A stretch of DNA of 64,000 bases from Cucumis sativus (taxonomy: Eukaryota > Streptophyta > Magnoliopsida > Cucurbitales > Cucurbitaceae). The notes beneath the pieces were generated by a model. It did not search any database. It was not told the DNA's origin and worked only from the letters and a program-made list of their open reading frames with translations. The translations under genes were made by a program, and so were the position numbers. Where the stretch lies: the NCBI RefSeq assembly GCF_000004075.3, contig NC_026655.2:4836001-4900000 (forward strand). Reading direction: 5' to 3'. Shown one piece after another: positions 34,340 to 47,900 of the stretch (its first letter is position 1; each line of letters starts with the position of its first letter).

Positions 34340-35126
34340 ATCTATGGCCCTATCCATATCATAACCGAAGAACTCCATTTTGTTCCATTGATATTTCCCA
34401 TTAAAATGTGCTAATCTTCAAAAAAAAGCTTTGTGAATTGGTGGAAAATGACAAGGGGTGGCTTGGAAATGAAGGGAACAAATAAGTTTAAATGGTGGCA
34501 GCTTCGAAAAGCTTCGATATCTATACAATGCATTGGCTCTCGCCTAAAGATTGCTCAGGATTTTCAAGTACTTAAGAAACTGTGGAACCGAAGGTTCGTC
34601 AAAACAAAAGTAAACATTACAACCATAACTGTTACAATCTCAATATAAGAAAATTAACATTCCAAGAAGATTTTGAAACATCTTCGTGAAATTTGTACAT
34701 CCCTAATTGTGACGGTACGTTTGTTAGTGTTCAAGTAGTGTGTATATATCTTAACAAATACAGAGAAATTACTTTACGTATTGATAAACTCCATTTATTT
34801 GATTTACTTATGGCTAACCAATGTTCATGAGGACTAAGCTGTAATGTATCTATACAGAGAAAAATGTCGAACTAACTCATGAAAACAAGAATATCACATC
34901 TAGGGTTTCCTATACTCAGGACTGGACCAATACAATTTGAATTGCCTCAGCTCCACCTGAATCAAATTCTAGTATTGAGAGAGAGAAAAAAATGATTGCA
35001 AAATTTGTACTCCAGTTGCTTCAGTATTTGTGGGTTTGAAAGAGACGAACCGTCATTTGCACTCTGAATCACATTCACATCTTCTATCGCCCATCTTCAA
35101 ATATTGATGTTTTGTAATATTTATGC
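34340..35126. other. Convergent spacer between PPR and SMP genes
   Basis: Both 3' untranslated regions should lie here. No exon, repeat or RNA gene is recognised; a 71-codon plus-strand frame at 34433-34648 shows no family features. Confidence 0.5.
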
Positions 35127-38100
35127 CTATGGTCCTCGCATTTTCTCAACAATATTCCTACTCTTTTCTTCAATATTACGTCTCTTTTCTTCTAGTTTCT
35201 CCCCCATCTTCTTCCCTATCTCTAACATTCTAGCTCTTCTTCCTATTCTTTTTGGCTTTTCATCTTCTTCAGCGTTATAACTTTCCTGCCCGGATGATAA
35301 GCTGCTTGTAGACCTAGATGGTGAATGATTTTCTTGGGCATACTCTCTATTACGTTGCTGGAAATTTTCAACTGCTTTGTCATTTTCTAATAAAGGGACT
35401 TTCATTTCATTTTCGTCCGATGTCTTTTTTGTAGCTCGAGCTGGATTAGTAGTACTTGATGAAGGCTTTGATGCATTGGACAAGTCAGAGTGTGATTGAG
35501 AAGATTCAGCGTTCTTAGGTCTTTTGTCCTCAATACCCTGCTGGTCTGTGGAGGTGGTTTTAGTGGCTTCAGATCTATTCTTGGCCTCAACAGGATGGGA
35601 GCTTTGATTTTCACATGAAGCTTTATTGTCAGAAGCTCCTTGGTTAAGCCACATAAATGGTGCAATATCCCTTGGAACCCAGTCATCCTTCTCTGCCATC
35701 ATAAATGGGATGTAAATACTTTCACTGTTGGGGAGCACTAAAGTATCTCTTATCACTGCCTGTATATTTGGTAACAATGGCAGTATCAGCAGTTGGACAG
35801 CAATATTGCTCAAATATGGGTTGTAGAAAAGATATCATCAGACATGAGTTCAACTTTTCAGTTACTAAGTTACACGTTTTCATGGTCATGTAAATTTCAA
35901 TTTGAGTCTAGTTCAATGATAAAAAAACTTGCATTCCTTAAGAATAGGAGTTCAAGATGGAGTTCAAATTCCCATATCTCCAATTGTACTAAAAAAACAG
36001 GATAAATTATGGAATGCTGTGAGCGCAAACAAATTGACGTACTTGAGGCTCAATTTTCTATTTGAAAACATCACATGTGATTCTTTGTTATCAATTGCTT
36101 CCTCCTTTTTCATACAAAAACAAAAATATCCCGACACTTTCATTCAAATATCTACCTGAACCAACATTTTCCAAGTGAAAAACAAAATGAGAATGAACAA
36201 TTAACATCCTAATCATTTAACATAAACAATATATATATATATATATAAAACAACGAAAAGCCAACATGTTATGAATTATGAAACACATCTCCATACCTTA
36301 ATTCGATTGTTCAAAAACTGAGCAACATGTGCACTAGTTATCTTATGGTCCCCGAACGATGAAGCCAAGCGCAACTCCAAATAAGGCATGGATGTAAAAC
36401 TGTACCATAGTTGATCAGAAGGAGGTGGCTTTATATGTAACCGAAGTGTCCCCCGAAGAGATCCAACCTTTATTACCAAGGAGATAGGCACCTATAAATT
36501 CATGAACGAAATGAGAGAAGTATTAGACATCTAACAGTGGTTTTTTTAGTTTCAAGATACACTTCTACTTAACTCTCAAGTGCAGAAATTCAACAAACCT
36601 GAGAAACCTGTTTAGCAATGGAATTCATTAAAGATTTCCACCTGGATCCACTAGAGGACGAGGACGAGGAAGCAGGGTTCTTATTGTTTCCTGGCCCACC
36701 TGCAACCGAACATTGTATCGAACTTTTAACTACTTAGTAAAAATATTTGTCTAGCATTTTCATGATGAGCATATAAGAACCTAAAATCAGAATTCTCACT
36801 GTATATTTCCAAATATACAATTTTAAAAGCTCCCATCATGAAAATTAACTTGAGATAAATCTTATACCATCTAGACAGCGTAGAAATTTTAAAAGCTCAA
36901 TAGTTCCAAATATACAATTTAACTTGCAGATATGTGCAGATTTACGAAGACCACTTTTTTCCACTTCCGATAGTAACATTATATTCATTTTGCTTTGAGA
37001 TAAATCTTATACCATCTAGACTTTGTGCAGGCAACACAGTATAAGTAGAAACATAAGCGAAAAGAAATCCATGTTCAAACACGTCATGAAAACCATCTAT
37101 TTGTTAGTCAGTCACCTTCATCGTTCTGATCTGTTCCTTCAGAGGAACTGAGCTGCTTTCCAAGATAATCTTCTAGAAATGAAGAAACCTCCCCAACATC
37201 GCTTGAATCAGATTTTGAGTCTACTGCGTTTTTTTGAAGATCTAATTCATGAACTTCAATTCTAGTTTCAATGTCTAAGGCAAACCCTCCAGAGTATTCA
37301 AAATCGACCTCCAAGGCCCATACCTCATTCAATTCAAAGGGAAGAACCCTAATAATATTAATATTGGGCGGGAGATTTCCAGGATCAACTTTAGTACAGA
37401 TAATTTCACCAATGTAACTTGGAGTCCTCATCTTGGACAACATCCTCTGCCATGGAAAAAAAAAAAGTAACATGACCCTGGCATGAACTAGAACAGTAAC
37501 AACGTTTATTCCAAGAAATGACAGTCCAAAAGGATGTTATCCTAATCAACCAACTATAAATGACTTGATACAACCATAAACGTTTACAAGGTTTGCAGTT
37601 GACACCATTATTTGGCGAATAAATATGTGTTCCTCCTTTTCCCAGTAACAAAATATATTGTATTTATGGATTAAAATTCCAAACATTCATCAAACAATGG
37701 AAGAAAATAGTGACAGGAGTATTAGAAAGATAATTAACAAAAATCATCTACATGCCTCTGACACTACTTAAATTGATTCAACATGCCAAAAAAGAAAAAG
37801 GATCTCTTGGGGAAAGAAATGAACCTGAATTCGATCATGTAAAGATTTCATTAGCCCTTCATTGCTTGTGGCATCAAAAAAGAATCTCGACATCAACAAA
37901 TTCCAACAAAGCGTTCCTTCATCAGTCCAGAATCTGTCATCAGTATCTGCATCAGAGACAACGGAGGCATGACTTTGGCTAATTGAATGAGTCAAGGTTG
38001 ATGGTGCTCCCATATCTTCCTCAAAGAAACTTTTAGTACTCTGCGCCTTTGGAATTCCCTTTACTAAGCCTGCTGATGAAATGAAATCTGGACCGGGATG

Positions 38101-40207
38101 ATACCTCTCGCTAAATCTTTTTTCTTCACGCAAAGAAGAAGAAGGATTTGCTATGTAATCTGAAGCAGCCTTTGAAGTCTTTTTTGCCAGCTTTTTGAAA
38201 AATTGGCGAACCTTTGAAGGAGGAACATTAGGCTTGATCTCCTTATCTATTGCTTCAGTATGGTGCCCTGTAGAGGGCTTCATAAATGAAGGATACCCAG
38301 TACTTAATGAAGAAATATAACTATGGAACTCTTTCTGCAATTTAGCAACCGACCGCAGTTTTTCTTTGTCAACACATGAGGCTAAACGGAGGGCTTTGCA
38401 CCATGATTCCTTCTCCCAGGAAGTCTCAAGAAAAATGAAAATTCTTTTACTTTCATGATAAATTACAGAGGTCCTATTTTCCAATATTAAAGGGAACCTT
38501 TTCACCCTGAAATACCAATACTCAAATTAGAAAGATGGAGTCTCAGAAGAATAATAAAAGGCAAAACTTGAATTCTCATCATATAACTCAAATTTTTGCC
38601 TTCAAGATAACAAAACAAATATTTTGCAGGTTCCACACATCAGGAATATCAACACGTTAACCGCTATATCGTGTAGAGTCAATTTAGAAGAATGATTATG
38701 CAACAAACAACAAAAAATAGTGTGAATTAAAAAATATATATATATAGCATTTGATACAAGAAGGTAATGATAGGACTAGCTTTTGAAAAGATCTGGGTCC
38801 CATAACAGTACACACTACTAATTTTACTTGTATGCATAGCTGCGAGCTACTACAAATTCAACCATTTCTTATCAGAAGGAATTCAGGAAATAGTGCAACT
38901 TAATTTCTTCTGGGGATAAGCACTAACCAGCTCAAATTCATTTCAAGATTTAACTAGTTTGATTAATCGTGGAAAACAAAAGTTATTGAGAGAATATGGG
39001 CAGTGACCAGGGTCGAAGTTATTAGAATTAATTCAGCATCTCAAGGACAAGCAATTAGAATGAAAGAAGCATATGTATGCAAGACAGTTTTGAGCATGAA
39101 GTCATCATTATCATTATATTCTTGAGTGTTATCATTACAATTCAACCAAAATACTCAAAGTCCTTCAGAATCAAGTTTTTGCATCAGTTTTATGTGATTT
39201 AAATCTTATAAAAACAAGAAAACAAGAGAAATATGAAAGAAGCTACCATTTTCTGGAAGGCAAGTCTGTTGCTGAAACAGCTTCAACTGTGCAGCCATTT
39301 AATTGAATTGTTGTTCTCTTCTTACCATCTAGTTCCGTTATCACTAATGTGTGGTCCTTGATTCTTGCATACTTTTTTACCGGAGTTACCTCCAAGAAAT
39401 CCTTCCTTTTCTTTTGCTCTTTGGGTCCTTTCTCTATGATATCTTCTAACACATTTGATTCTAATATCCAAACAGAACCCTGAGGAATAAAGAGCACATT
39501 TACCATACCAGCTTACTTGGCAATGCAAAGAATCACACAAGTAGAAACAGTACATCTTGTACTAAGGCTACACAAGAAAAGCAACTTAAAATAGTTGAAA
39601 CCTGTCTTCCTCTTCTAAATTAATACAAATTGAACCATTATGGCGCAATTGCAGCGGATCAAGACCTGGAAACAATCTTCTCATACCAGAGTTCAAGGTA
39701 ACAAGAAAACCAAACTTATTTCAATAGATCTTCCAATTATGAAGCAACCCCAGTGCAAAGTTAATACAAACACAACGTATGCAAGTAAAATTCAAGAAAC
39801 TAAACTCCAAGCACCAAAATCCCGAATTATTAGTCAATTTAGTAAACTCAACAACCACTACATACACATTTATTAGTAACACAACTATATAATATTTCAG
39901 TCATTTTTCACACGTTTGAAGTCCTAGACGAAACAAGAATACAGAAAACCTGAATTGAGAATTACCATTACATATTTCCAAGATTAGAAGCACCATTAAA
40001 TACCTGTTTGTTCGAAAGAAATTCAAGGGATTGAAGAGGATCTAGCTCGGATTGGTCTAACTTGGCATTGGCTTTAGCTAAATCCTTTTGAGACCTCTTA
40101 CTCAACTTGTTCAAAATGATGAAGATTCCAAAAGCCTCCGCCCCAACGATTGCCACAACCCCAAAAACAAAACCAAACAAGAACGTCAGAATCAAGAGCG
40201 ACCCCAT
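35127..40207 (-). CDS. SMP/PH-domain ER lipid-transfer protein (TEX2/Nvj2 type), 792 aa
   Basis: Exons (5' to 3'): 40207-40004, 39479-39247, 38506-37825, 37446-37116, 36699-36599, 36491-36297 and 35759-35127, giving 792 codons plus TAG or TAA-type stop at 35127. Residues about 4-33 form a membrane anchor (LLILTFLFGFVFGVVAIVG). Residues 69-190 look like a PH domain (SVWILESNVLEDI to WCKALRLAS). The SMP domain begins near GTLCWNLLMSRFFFDA and runs through IGEIICTKVDPGNLPPNINI, exon 5 (a Ser-rich loop) and exon 6 to about residue 595. The tail is Ser-rich and then basic coiled coil (MLEIGKKMGEKLEEKRRNIE). Family knowledge: SMP proteins transfer lipids at ER contact sites; TEX2 and yeast Nvj2 share this layout. 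From memory, At1g17820 and At1g73200 are the Arabidopsis counterparts. Confidence 0.9.
36229..36246 (+). repeat. (AT)9 microsatellite in SMP gene intron 6
   Basis: An uninterrupted AT run in the intron between the exons at 36297 and 35759. Confidence 0.9.
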
Positions 40208-40580
40208 TTCAAATTTGCGAAATTGCCGACGAACTCTGAACCATCAAGACTCGCGAAACTGGGTTGCGAAAAAGTCGAAGGAAAAAAATGTGGCAAAGAA
40301 ACCCCCAAAATGGAAAAATATCAGAAGAATCAAAATCCGGTACTGCTTCTGCTTGCTTCAAAGTTCAGTGTCAAGATAAATTGGAATTAAAATTAATAGA
40401 AATCACCGGATTAAGGCTCTTGGGATCTTGTAACGCATGAGATTCTTCATCCAATTCACTACTTATCACCACATCAATAGCTAGAAATATAGAAAATCAC
40501 AAAAATTTCTGCAGTTTCATAGACGGTTTAAATGAAAAAAAAAAAATGAAGATTGATCGCTACAATGGCGACAGTTGTGA

Positions 40581-40586
40581 TGGGCC
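40581..40586 (-). promoter_or_regulatory. Site-II-like GGCCCA upstream of SMP gene
   Basis: GGCCCA on the minus strand lies 374 bases upstream of the SMP gene start. Such elements are frequent in plant housekeeping promoters; the functional call is from motif and position only. Confidence 0.3.
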
Positions 40587-40619
40587 TCAAAACTATTGAT
40601 TTTCGTTTTATATTTAATT

Positions 40620-43600
40620 TTATAATTAATGGGAAAGTTGGATTTTAAACTTTCTTCCAAACGAAGATATTTACAGATTCTTTCCTAACAACTTCGTTTT
40701 CCTTTTCTTAATCATATTTTTGAAGTGTGTTTAAGTGTTCTTAATCTAATTCTTAAATGATAGTTAATTCCCTCTTGATGAACAGTTTTTCTTTCCCATT
40801 CCCACATTCAATGTAGTTTTTTAAGAACTTAAATTAAATTAATTACAAACTCGAGTAATTTATTTTTTTCCATATTTATTAACAGCCAAAAATTTGAGCT
40901 GAATTCCTATTTCCCTCTTCCTAAAGTTAGAAGAATCATTCAAAATCGTTGTACTGTTTTTTTAATTAATTAAATAGACAATAATCACATTTTCTTTTTA
41001 CATCAAAGAAGTCAATATATATGTGTGTGTGTGATTTTCGAATTTTTATACTAAAATAAATGAAGAAATTTTGTTTTTAATTTTTAAAATTTTAAGAAGG
41101 GAGGCGGGAGCTCGAGGATAATTACTTGTTTGCATCAAGTTAATATAAATGATAAAATTGTTAAAAATATTTATAAAATACAATAAAAAATAATTTGTTA
41201 TAATCGTGACATAGATAAGAGTATATTAATGTTTATCAATAAACTGGTGGAAGTCTATTATAAGTATCTATTATCTATAGTACAGTATGAAATTGTGTTA
41301 TATTTTATAAATATTTTACTTAATTTACTATATTTAAGAATAAGTATTAAAAACCATTGAAGTAACCTTTTGTTTTAAAAATGATATTTCAAATATAGAA
41401 TAATTCTATGAAATAATAATGAAAAGTGACCCTTTAAATTCTAATCGTACCAATCAAAAATTAGAATATACCTTTTCAAAATGTACCAAACATACCCACC
41501 ATTTCTTGAAAAAAAGTTACATTTAAAACTAAAAATATAATATATATTTTAAAAATGTACAAAACAAACAAATTTATAGTATACGTTGGTACATTATTCT
41601 TTAGATAAGTGATAAACAATGAACGGAGGTAGTATAAAAATTATTTCTATACTATATAATGTTTCAGAAATTTTTTTCTCAAACTAAATGTTGTATTATT
41701 GTTCAACGTTTGGAGACTACAAATGTAATTTTTTATCGATAATTTTTTAATAAAGATTTTTCAATAATTAAATTAATTGCAAAGGGAGAGTAAATTATTT
41801 ATTGTAGTCAATTATTTGATACATATGATATGGTATTGTTGGCAGTTTACCTATAAAAGAGAACCATTGGGAGATGACTTTCTTTTCTTGAACTAGAAGC
41901 GAGAGAAGAATGATTTTCTTAAATAAATTACATCAACGGCAATTAAGAAATTATTAATGTCTAATTCCATTATTTACGAGTAAGTTAAAATAAGAAGTAA
42001 TCATTTTTAATTAAAGTTTTAATTGTAGTGAAGTACAGGGGATTTTTAAAGAGAGAAAAAAATTGAGAAAATATAAATATTTTTTCAAGTGTTTTATTTG
42101 TTATTTATTTTTTAATGGATCTTTTTTTAAAATAATGTAATATTTTTTAATGTACACGACTTTCGTGACCCACATTTTTTTATTTTCTCATTATTTATAC
42201 ATGTGAGTCTCACACATTTCATTTCTTCTCATTATTTATATATATACTCACATATAATAATACATATATTAATCATTCAAATTCTAAAAATATATTTCTT
42301 TATTAATTTAATTTATTTTTTTATTTTTTTCTTTATTTATATTTAAATATCTCAATCCTCAATTTTTCTTATTAAATTTATTTTTTTAATTTAATTTAAT
42401 TATTACTTAATCGAAATTATACATTTCTTTTCCAACTTTCAATATGTTTTAAAAAAATATATTAAACAAATGAAAATAATAATAATTAGTAGAAGTTCAA
42501 GTCACTCAAAATAATAATAATAATAATAAATGAATGCACACTACTATTTGAATAAAAAAAAATTAATGTATATATATTAAATATCTCGATCTTCAATTTT
42601 TCTTATTAATTCAATTTTTCTTATTAATTCATTTTTTCTAATTTAATTTAATTATTTCTTAACCAAAATTATATTTTTTTTTCTGATTTTCTGTTTAAAA
42701 AAATACATATATTAACAAAATATGTTATTAAAAAATATATTAAACAAAACAGAATAATAATAATAATATCTTAAGCTTACTCTAATAATAATAATAACAA
42801 CAAATTTGCAATCGAAAATTATTCGTTAAGTTTTTAATTTGTAATCGAACCAATTCTTGTTTTTTTTCTTTTGGCATAAACATGATTTTTTTTATCCAAT
42901 TGCCAATGTGTATTGGTGGCTACAAATGTTATTAATTTTTTTTTGGAGTAATTTCAACTTCTCTCAATTATTATTATTATACTTTTATTTATTTGATATA
43001 TTTTCAACAACATATTTTTGTTAATATACAAGTTTTTTTATAAAAAAAATTGAAAATTGAAAAAAAAAATGTATAGTTTTGATTAAGAAATAATTAAATT
43101 AAATTAAAAAAATAAATTTAATAAGAAAAGTTGAAGGTTGTGATATTTAAATATAAATAAAGAAAAAAATAAAATAATTTAATAATTTAATAAAGAAATA
43201 TATTTTTAGAATTTGAATATTTAATATATATATTATTATATGTGGGTATATATATATATAAATAATAAAAAAAAGTGAAATGTGTGGGACCCACGTATAT
43301 ATGTAATTAGAAGATTAAAAAATGTGAGGTCAAAGTAGTATATATATAAAAATAAGAAAAAATATGAGAGGTGGGATTCACTTCATGGAAATCGTGTACG
43401 AGACCTCAACTCACCTATTTTTAAAAATAGTTTTGCAACAACTATCTTTTAAATATGTTTCAAATTTTACATTATATTTAAAAAAGATCACGATAATAAT
43501 AATAATAATAGAGATTTTTTTTGGAGAAATATTTGATTTTAAAAATAAATTTATGTTAAATGAATATTCCTTGTTTAATTGATTAACAAAGTATTATTAG

Positions 43601-44916
43601 ACACACTACAAAACAAAACTAGTTGAAAATTTTAAAATACTTCATCAACCGTAATAAATATGTTATAATATTTATAGCAAACGGTAAAAAATAGAACATT
43701 TGAAAAAATATTTATTTCATAGACAAATTAAGTGTAGTAAATTTTGTTCCGTGTAAATATCTTATCAATTTTTTTTTACTTTTGAAAAAATCCTTATATA
43801 TATTTTATTTATCAACACTGCATAAGTTTTCCTTTCTATTGAAATTAGAAACAAGCATGAATTCCAAAACTTAAAAAACAAACCTCGTTCTTAATCATGT
43901 GTTAATGCTCTTGTTCTTAAGCTTGTTAATGCTTGTATGTCCCTTTATATTTATAGTCTAGCATTAGTGGAAAAAACTATGGTTGTTTTTTACTTTTATT
44001 GTTGAGATTGACTATACAAATCTAAAGGAAAAAATAATCTAACCTTCACGTGACAGTAAAAATAACTTTATCTGGAGGAGAAAGAATGTGACCTGCAAAA
44101 AAGAAAGAATGTGACCTGCAGAAAGAAAACATGCTCTGATGTTTAAGTTAGTGTGTAATACTTTAAAAGTCTTAAGATATGGGAGTAAGAATCAACTTAA
44201 ATTTTCTTACCATTATAGTATATTTTATAGAAGTCGATGATCAAAGTTATTCACAATAAAGTTTCAAACAACGTTATAATAACCAAGCCTCTTTTAGTCT
44301 GTCTCTAAATTAGCACTCTCTCATGCCCATTTTGGTCCAAATGTGCTATCTTAGGCTCGAATCTTGTTACTTCATTTGTTTATTATTTGTGGATCGTATC
44401 TTTTAATCCAAAATGGTACATAATGATTATTATTATTCAAGAAGGGAGGGGAAAAGGGTCAAGAGATAACAGCAACAGAAACTCACAAAACAACTCCACC
44501 AGATTAACAAATTAACATTCGGTTACAAAAACAACTCCCAATCAGGCATGTCTTAAAACCAGCCTACATGTCTAGGGGAAGTCCAGAAAACAGTGGGGAG
44601 ACAAAAACTGAAGCCTGAATCCAAAAAAGAAAAAAGAAGAAAAAAAACCTCCACCAAAACTCAGTGGGAAATGCCTCTGCTTTTAAAAGCACAACAATGT
44701 TCATCATTTTTCCAGAGTTAAAAAAAACTACGAAAGGGCTGCTTCATAATCAAACCCCTTGGGCTTTCTAACTTTAAAAAAAATGAACTGCTGTGGGCAG
44801 AGGCAGAGGTAAAGAGTTTCTCATGTTGGTTGCAAAACCATGGACACAAACATACAACCTGCATGAAGGAGAGTCAGTTAGGCAGCCTACGAAATGGAAA
44901 AGAAAAAGCTGATTAT
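40620..44916. other. A/T-rich spacer between SMP and DUF789 genes
   Basis: No coding exon is seen. The main content is the foldback repeat at 42152-43399. A weak copy of the dispersed A/T repeat may lie at 41150-41300, and GAAAGAATGTGACCTGCA is repeated at 44080-44097 and 44103-44120. The DUF789 3' untranslated region occupies the right end. Confidence 0.55.
42152..43399. repeat. Long foldback (inverted-repeat) element, about 1.25 kb
   Basis: The left arm (42152 to about 42450) and the reverse complement of the right arm (about 43060-43399) align over roughly 300 bases. Shared words in order are GTACACGA, CCACATTTTTT, CACACATTTCA, CACATATAATAAT, AAATTCTAAAAATATATTTC, TCTTTATTTATATTTAAATA, TTTTTCTTATTAAATTTATT and TTTAATTTAATTATT. 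The outermost words GTACACGA (42152-42159) and TCGTGTAC (43392-43399) are exact inverted partners. The inner part of the left arm is repeated once more directly at about 42577-42800. No coding frame and no clear target duplication are seen. A transcript across it would fold into a long imperfect hairpin. Confidence 0.75.
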
Positions 44917-47900
44917 TTACAAGCTTGAGTGAAGAGAAAAGAAGTTAAAGTCGTGATGATGGACGCCAAGTTGCTTCAACCATGAATCGGCAGCATGATA
45001 GAGATCGACGATTCTTTCGTAATCAGACGTCTCTGGCATCAACCATAGATCTCCCTGCATTCTATAAGTGGCCAGACCAAATGGGGAGAGGCAAGTAGAA
45101 GTAGAAGCACTAGTTTTGGCATAGGTTTGACCCCCGGTTTCGGTTTCGGAACCACTACATCCATCTTGCCCTTCATGATTCATAGAGCAATCTGCAGTCA
45201 TCAATCAAACATTGATCTTAAGTATTATGACGGGTATAAGGTTTGTTACATTTCTGGAAAGAAGTGTAGAAAGTTCCACACCTTGGAAAGATGAAGACAA
45301 TGTATGATAAGTTAGAAAGCATGTTGCGAAATCTTTGTCGTTTTTCTGACTAGGGATGTGATAAATAGGGTACCTGAATCAACAGTGAACAAAATCACTA
45401 AATGGAAACAGGAAGAGAGGAGAAAATATCAACAGCTAAGAAGCTCTCGTGTCGTTAGGTAGATAGAAGAAGGCTATTTTTACCAAGAAATGGCCATCCA
45501 ACTAGCTGGAGAAAGATCCACACTCCTAAGTGTAGTTAGTGCAGGATAGGTTTGAGTTAGCTCTGTTATCTGAAATGGAGATTGTCTAACGTAAGCAAAG
45601 AAGAAGATTTTGATAATGTCATTTTACACTTCTTCTATGCTCCTATGTATACCTCAGCCTAATTTTTTCATCTGAATATCAAAACTTTCTTTAGATCTTC
45701 TACCAAGGCTTATGAACAGCTCTAGAACTGTTAATTTGAAACAATAGACTAAAGATTTTACCTTGTCCATAAAAGGCACTCTCCAATAAGGAGAAGACGT
45801 CTCCATATATTGTAAGGAGAGGTAACCAAGTTTTTCCCTCAGCGGCCACGATCCCTCCTGGTCGAAGCTCGAATCTTCAGAAACCGCATCCCATGTTCTG
45901 CTAGAGTTGTTGCTCAGGGATCTTGACATGTTATCACTCCAGCTATCGTCACTCCAAGAATCGCTTTCACATTCTGCCATGTCACTATCGTATCTTCGGT
46001 TTCTACAAAGAGAATTCGAACAAATATAACTTACATGCACTGCAATGCAATCAAATCCAAATTGTATTTCAAACATTCCCTTTAAAACTTATTCCGAGTT
46101 GTATCGCACTGCCCCATTCCATTAAACAATCATTTATCAAATAGAAACAGAGTTTTTCAAACTCAAAGGACAACATAAAACAAAGTTACTTCAGTATACC
46201 TGGAAGGGGCAACAGGCTTGCTTGTATATATCTGAATTGCAGACAGATAAGGCACGTAGAACTGCGTAGCAGTTTCCAAATCATTCAGTTGTATAGGAAT
46301 ACCGGCACCGTATGCACTCCATTCGTCGTAGTAATCCCACAGCTCACCAAGTGTGAAGTATTGAACGGTATCTTTATCAGGTTGTTGCCACTGACTATTG
46401 AGATCATGAAGGCAGCTCTATATGGAAAAGAAAGCTGTTAAGCTAAGAGAAAGTAAGATGCTCTTGATTTCTAAACCGAAGTTAATCATGTTAAAATACC
46501 ACTAAACTCAACTTTTATTTTACAATCAAGTAGTAAATTTACATCAATCCCCTGTAGTTTTCAAGAGAAAATGATATATGTAAATGTAATAAATTTGGAG
46601 CCAAGTGAGGAAACTAGTCAAGTATTAAGAAGAATAATATTTAAACCTGGGGTCATATATCTTGACAAGTAAAAAAAAAGGAATGAAATCATGACAACAT
46701 CTTTTTTACACATAGCGCCAACATATGATGATGGCCCATAAGTTGTAAGTTCTGTGGATGAGTATGAATGAAATTCAATTTACAAAAAGTCATGCTCTTG
46801 ATTTATGGAAGGGAAAACAAGAAATTAGAAGTTTAAACCAATCAAAATGCCACGTGACACAGAGGGAAGACTTCTAAAGATAAGACATATGATAACATAT
46901 TATATTATACATACGTCGTGTCTATTTAACTCGGGACCCGTCTCTTAGGCACGTTGCTTTATGGCCACTCTTGTAGGGTAAGTTCAAAATATAATTTCAA
47001 ATTTCATTTTCTTTTTTGTATTTTTAAGCAAATGACAAACATGGGAAGTTTTGAAGATAAGGTGGGGACGACTTCGACCCAACACTAAATTTCTTTATTT
47101 CTGTCCATTAGTTTCAAAACAATTATGCTCTAAGAAAAATACAAAATTAGTTTCGCAAAATTTTCAACTTGGGTTTATCACTATTTATTACTAATAAAAA
47201 CTAAATATTTCAATTGATTTTTAAAAGTTGAGGCTAACAGACATATAGTGCTTACAATCCATCCTTGTTGTGGACCTCATATTCTTATGAAATAAGTGAA
47301 TTACTATTTCATGGTTATGAGATCGAACTCTATAGGTATTAGATATTAGAGATCCTAAAGATCAAATAGGTATTTGATTCAATAAAATAAAGAAATGGTT
47401 TGAGAATAAAGTGGAATTCGTCGTTATTTCATTCTCATCCCTCCGACAAAAAATAGAAAATTTATCCTAACGTTATAGTTAGAATTAGTGGATGGGACCT
47501 TATCTTGGAAAGAAAGATTAAATTCAATGAATTATATTTGAAGTTTTATACCTTCGTGTTTTTCACTAGAAGAAAAATCGCCATCTCAAGCAAGAGGATT
47601 AAAAAAAAATTATAAGTTGATTTGGTAAATAATAACTAAAAATTAGTATTTTAAGAGAGAGGTATATTCGGAGTATATTCTCGGAATTATAAAAGCAATC
47701 ACCATCCTAATGGACCCATAGAGTAAAGATATCGGCCCATTAAGGGCCCATAGGTAATTTACACGAAAGGACAGGAAGTGTGACTCAGCCAGTTTAAGGA
47801 AATTAGAAATCTATCCGCCACGTTTTTGTATTATTCCAAACTCTTTCAATTTTTTTATAAAAAAGAAATCTCTCTATATTTCTCTGGTCAAAATAATAAC

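Noticed and set aside
42480-42540. AATAAT triplet runs considered as part of a CRISPR-like array
   Set aside because: Simple A/T triplet repeats in eukaryotic nuclear DNA with no spacer structure.
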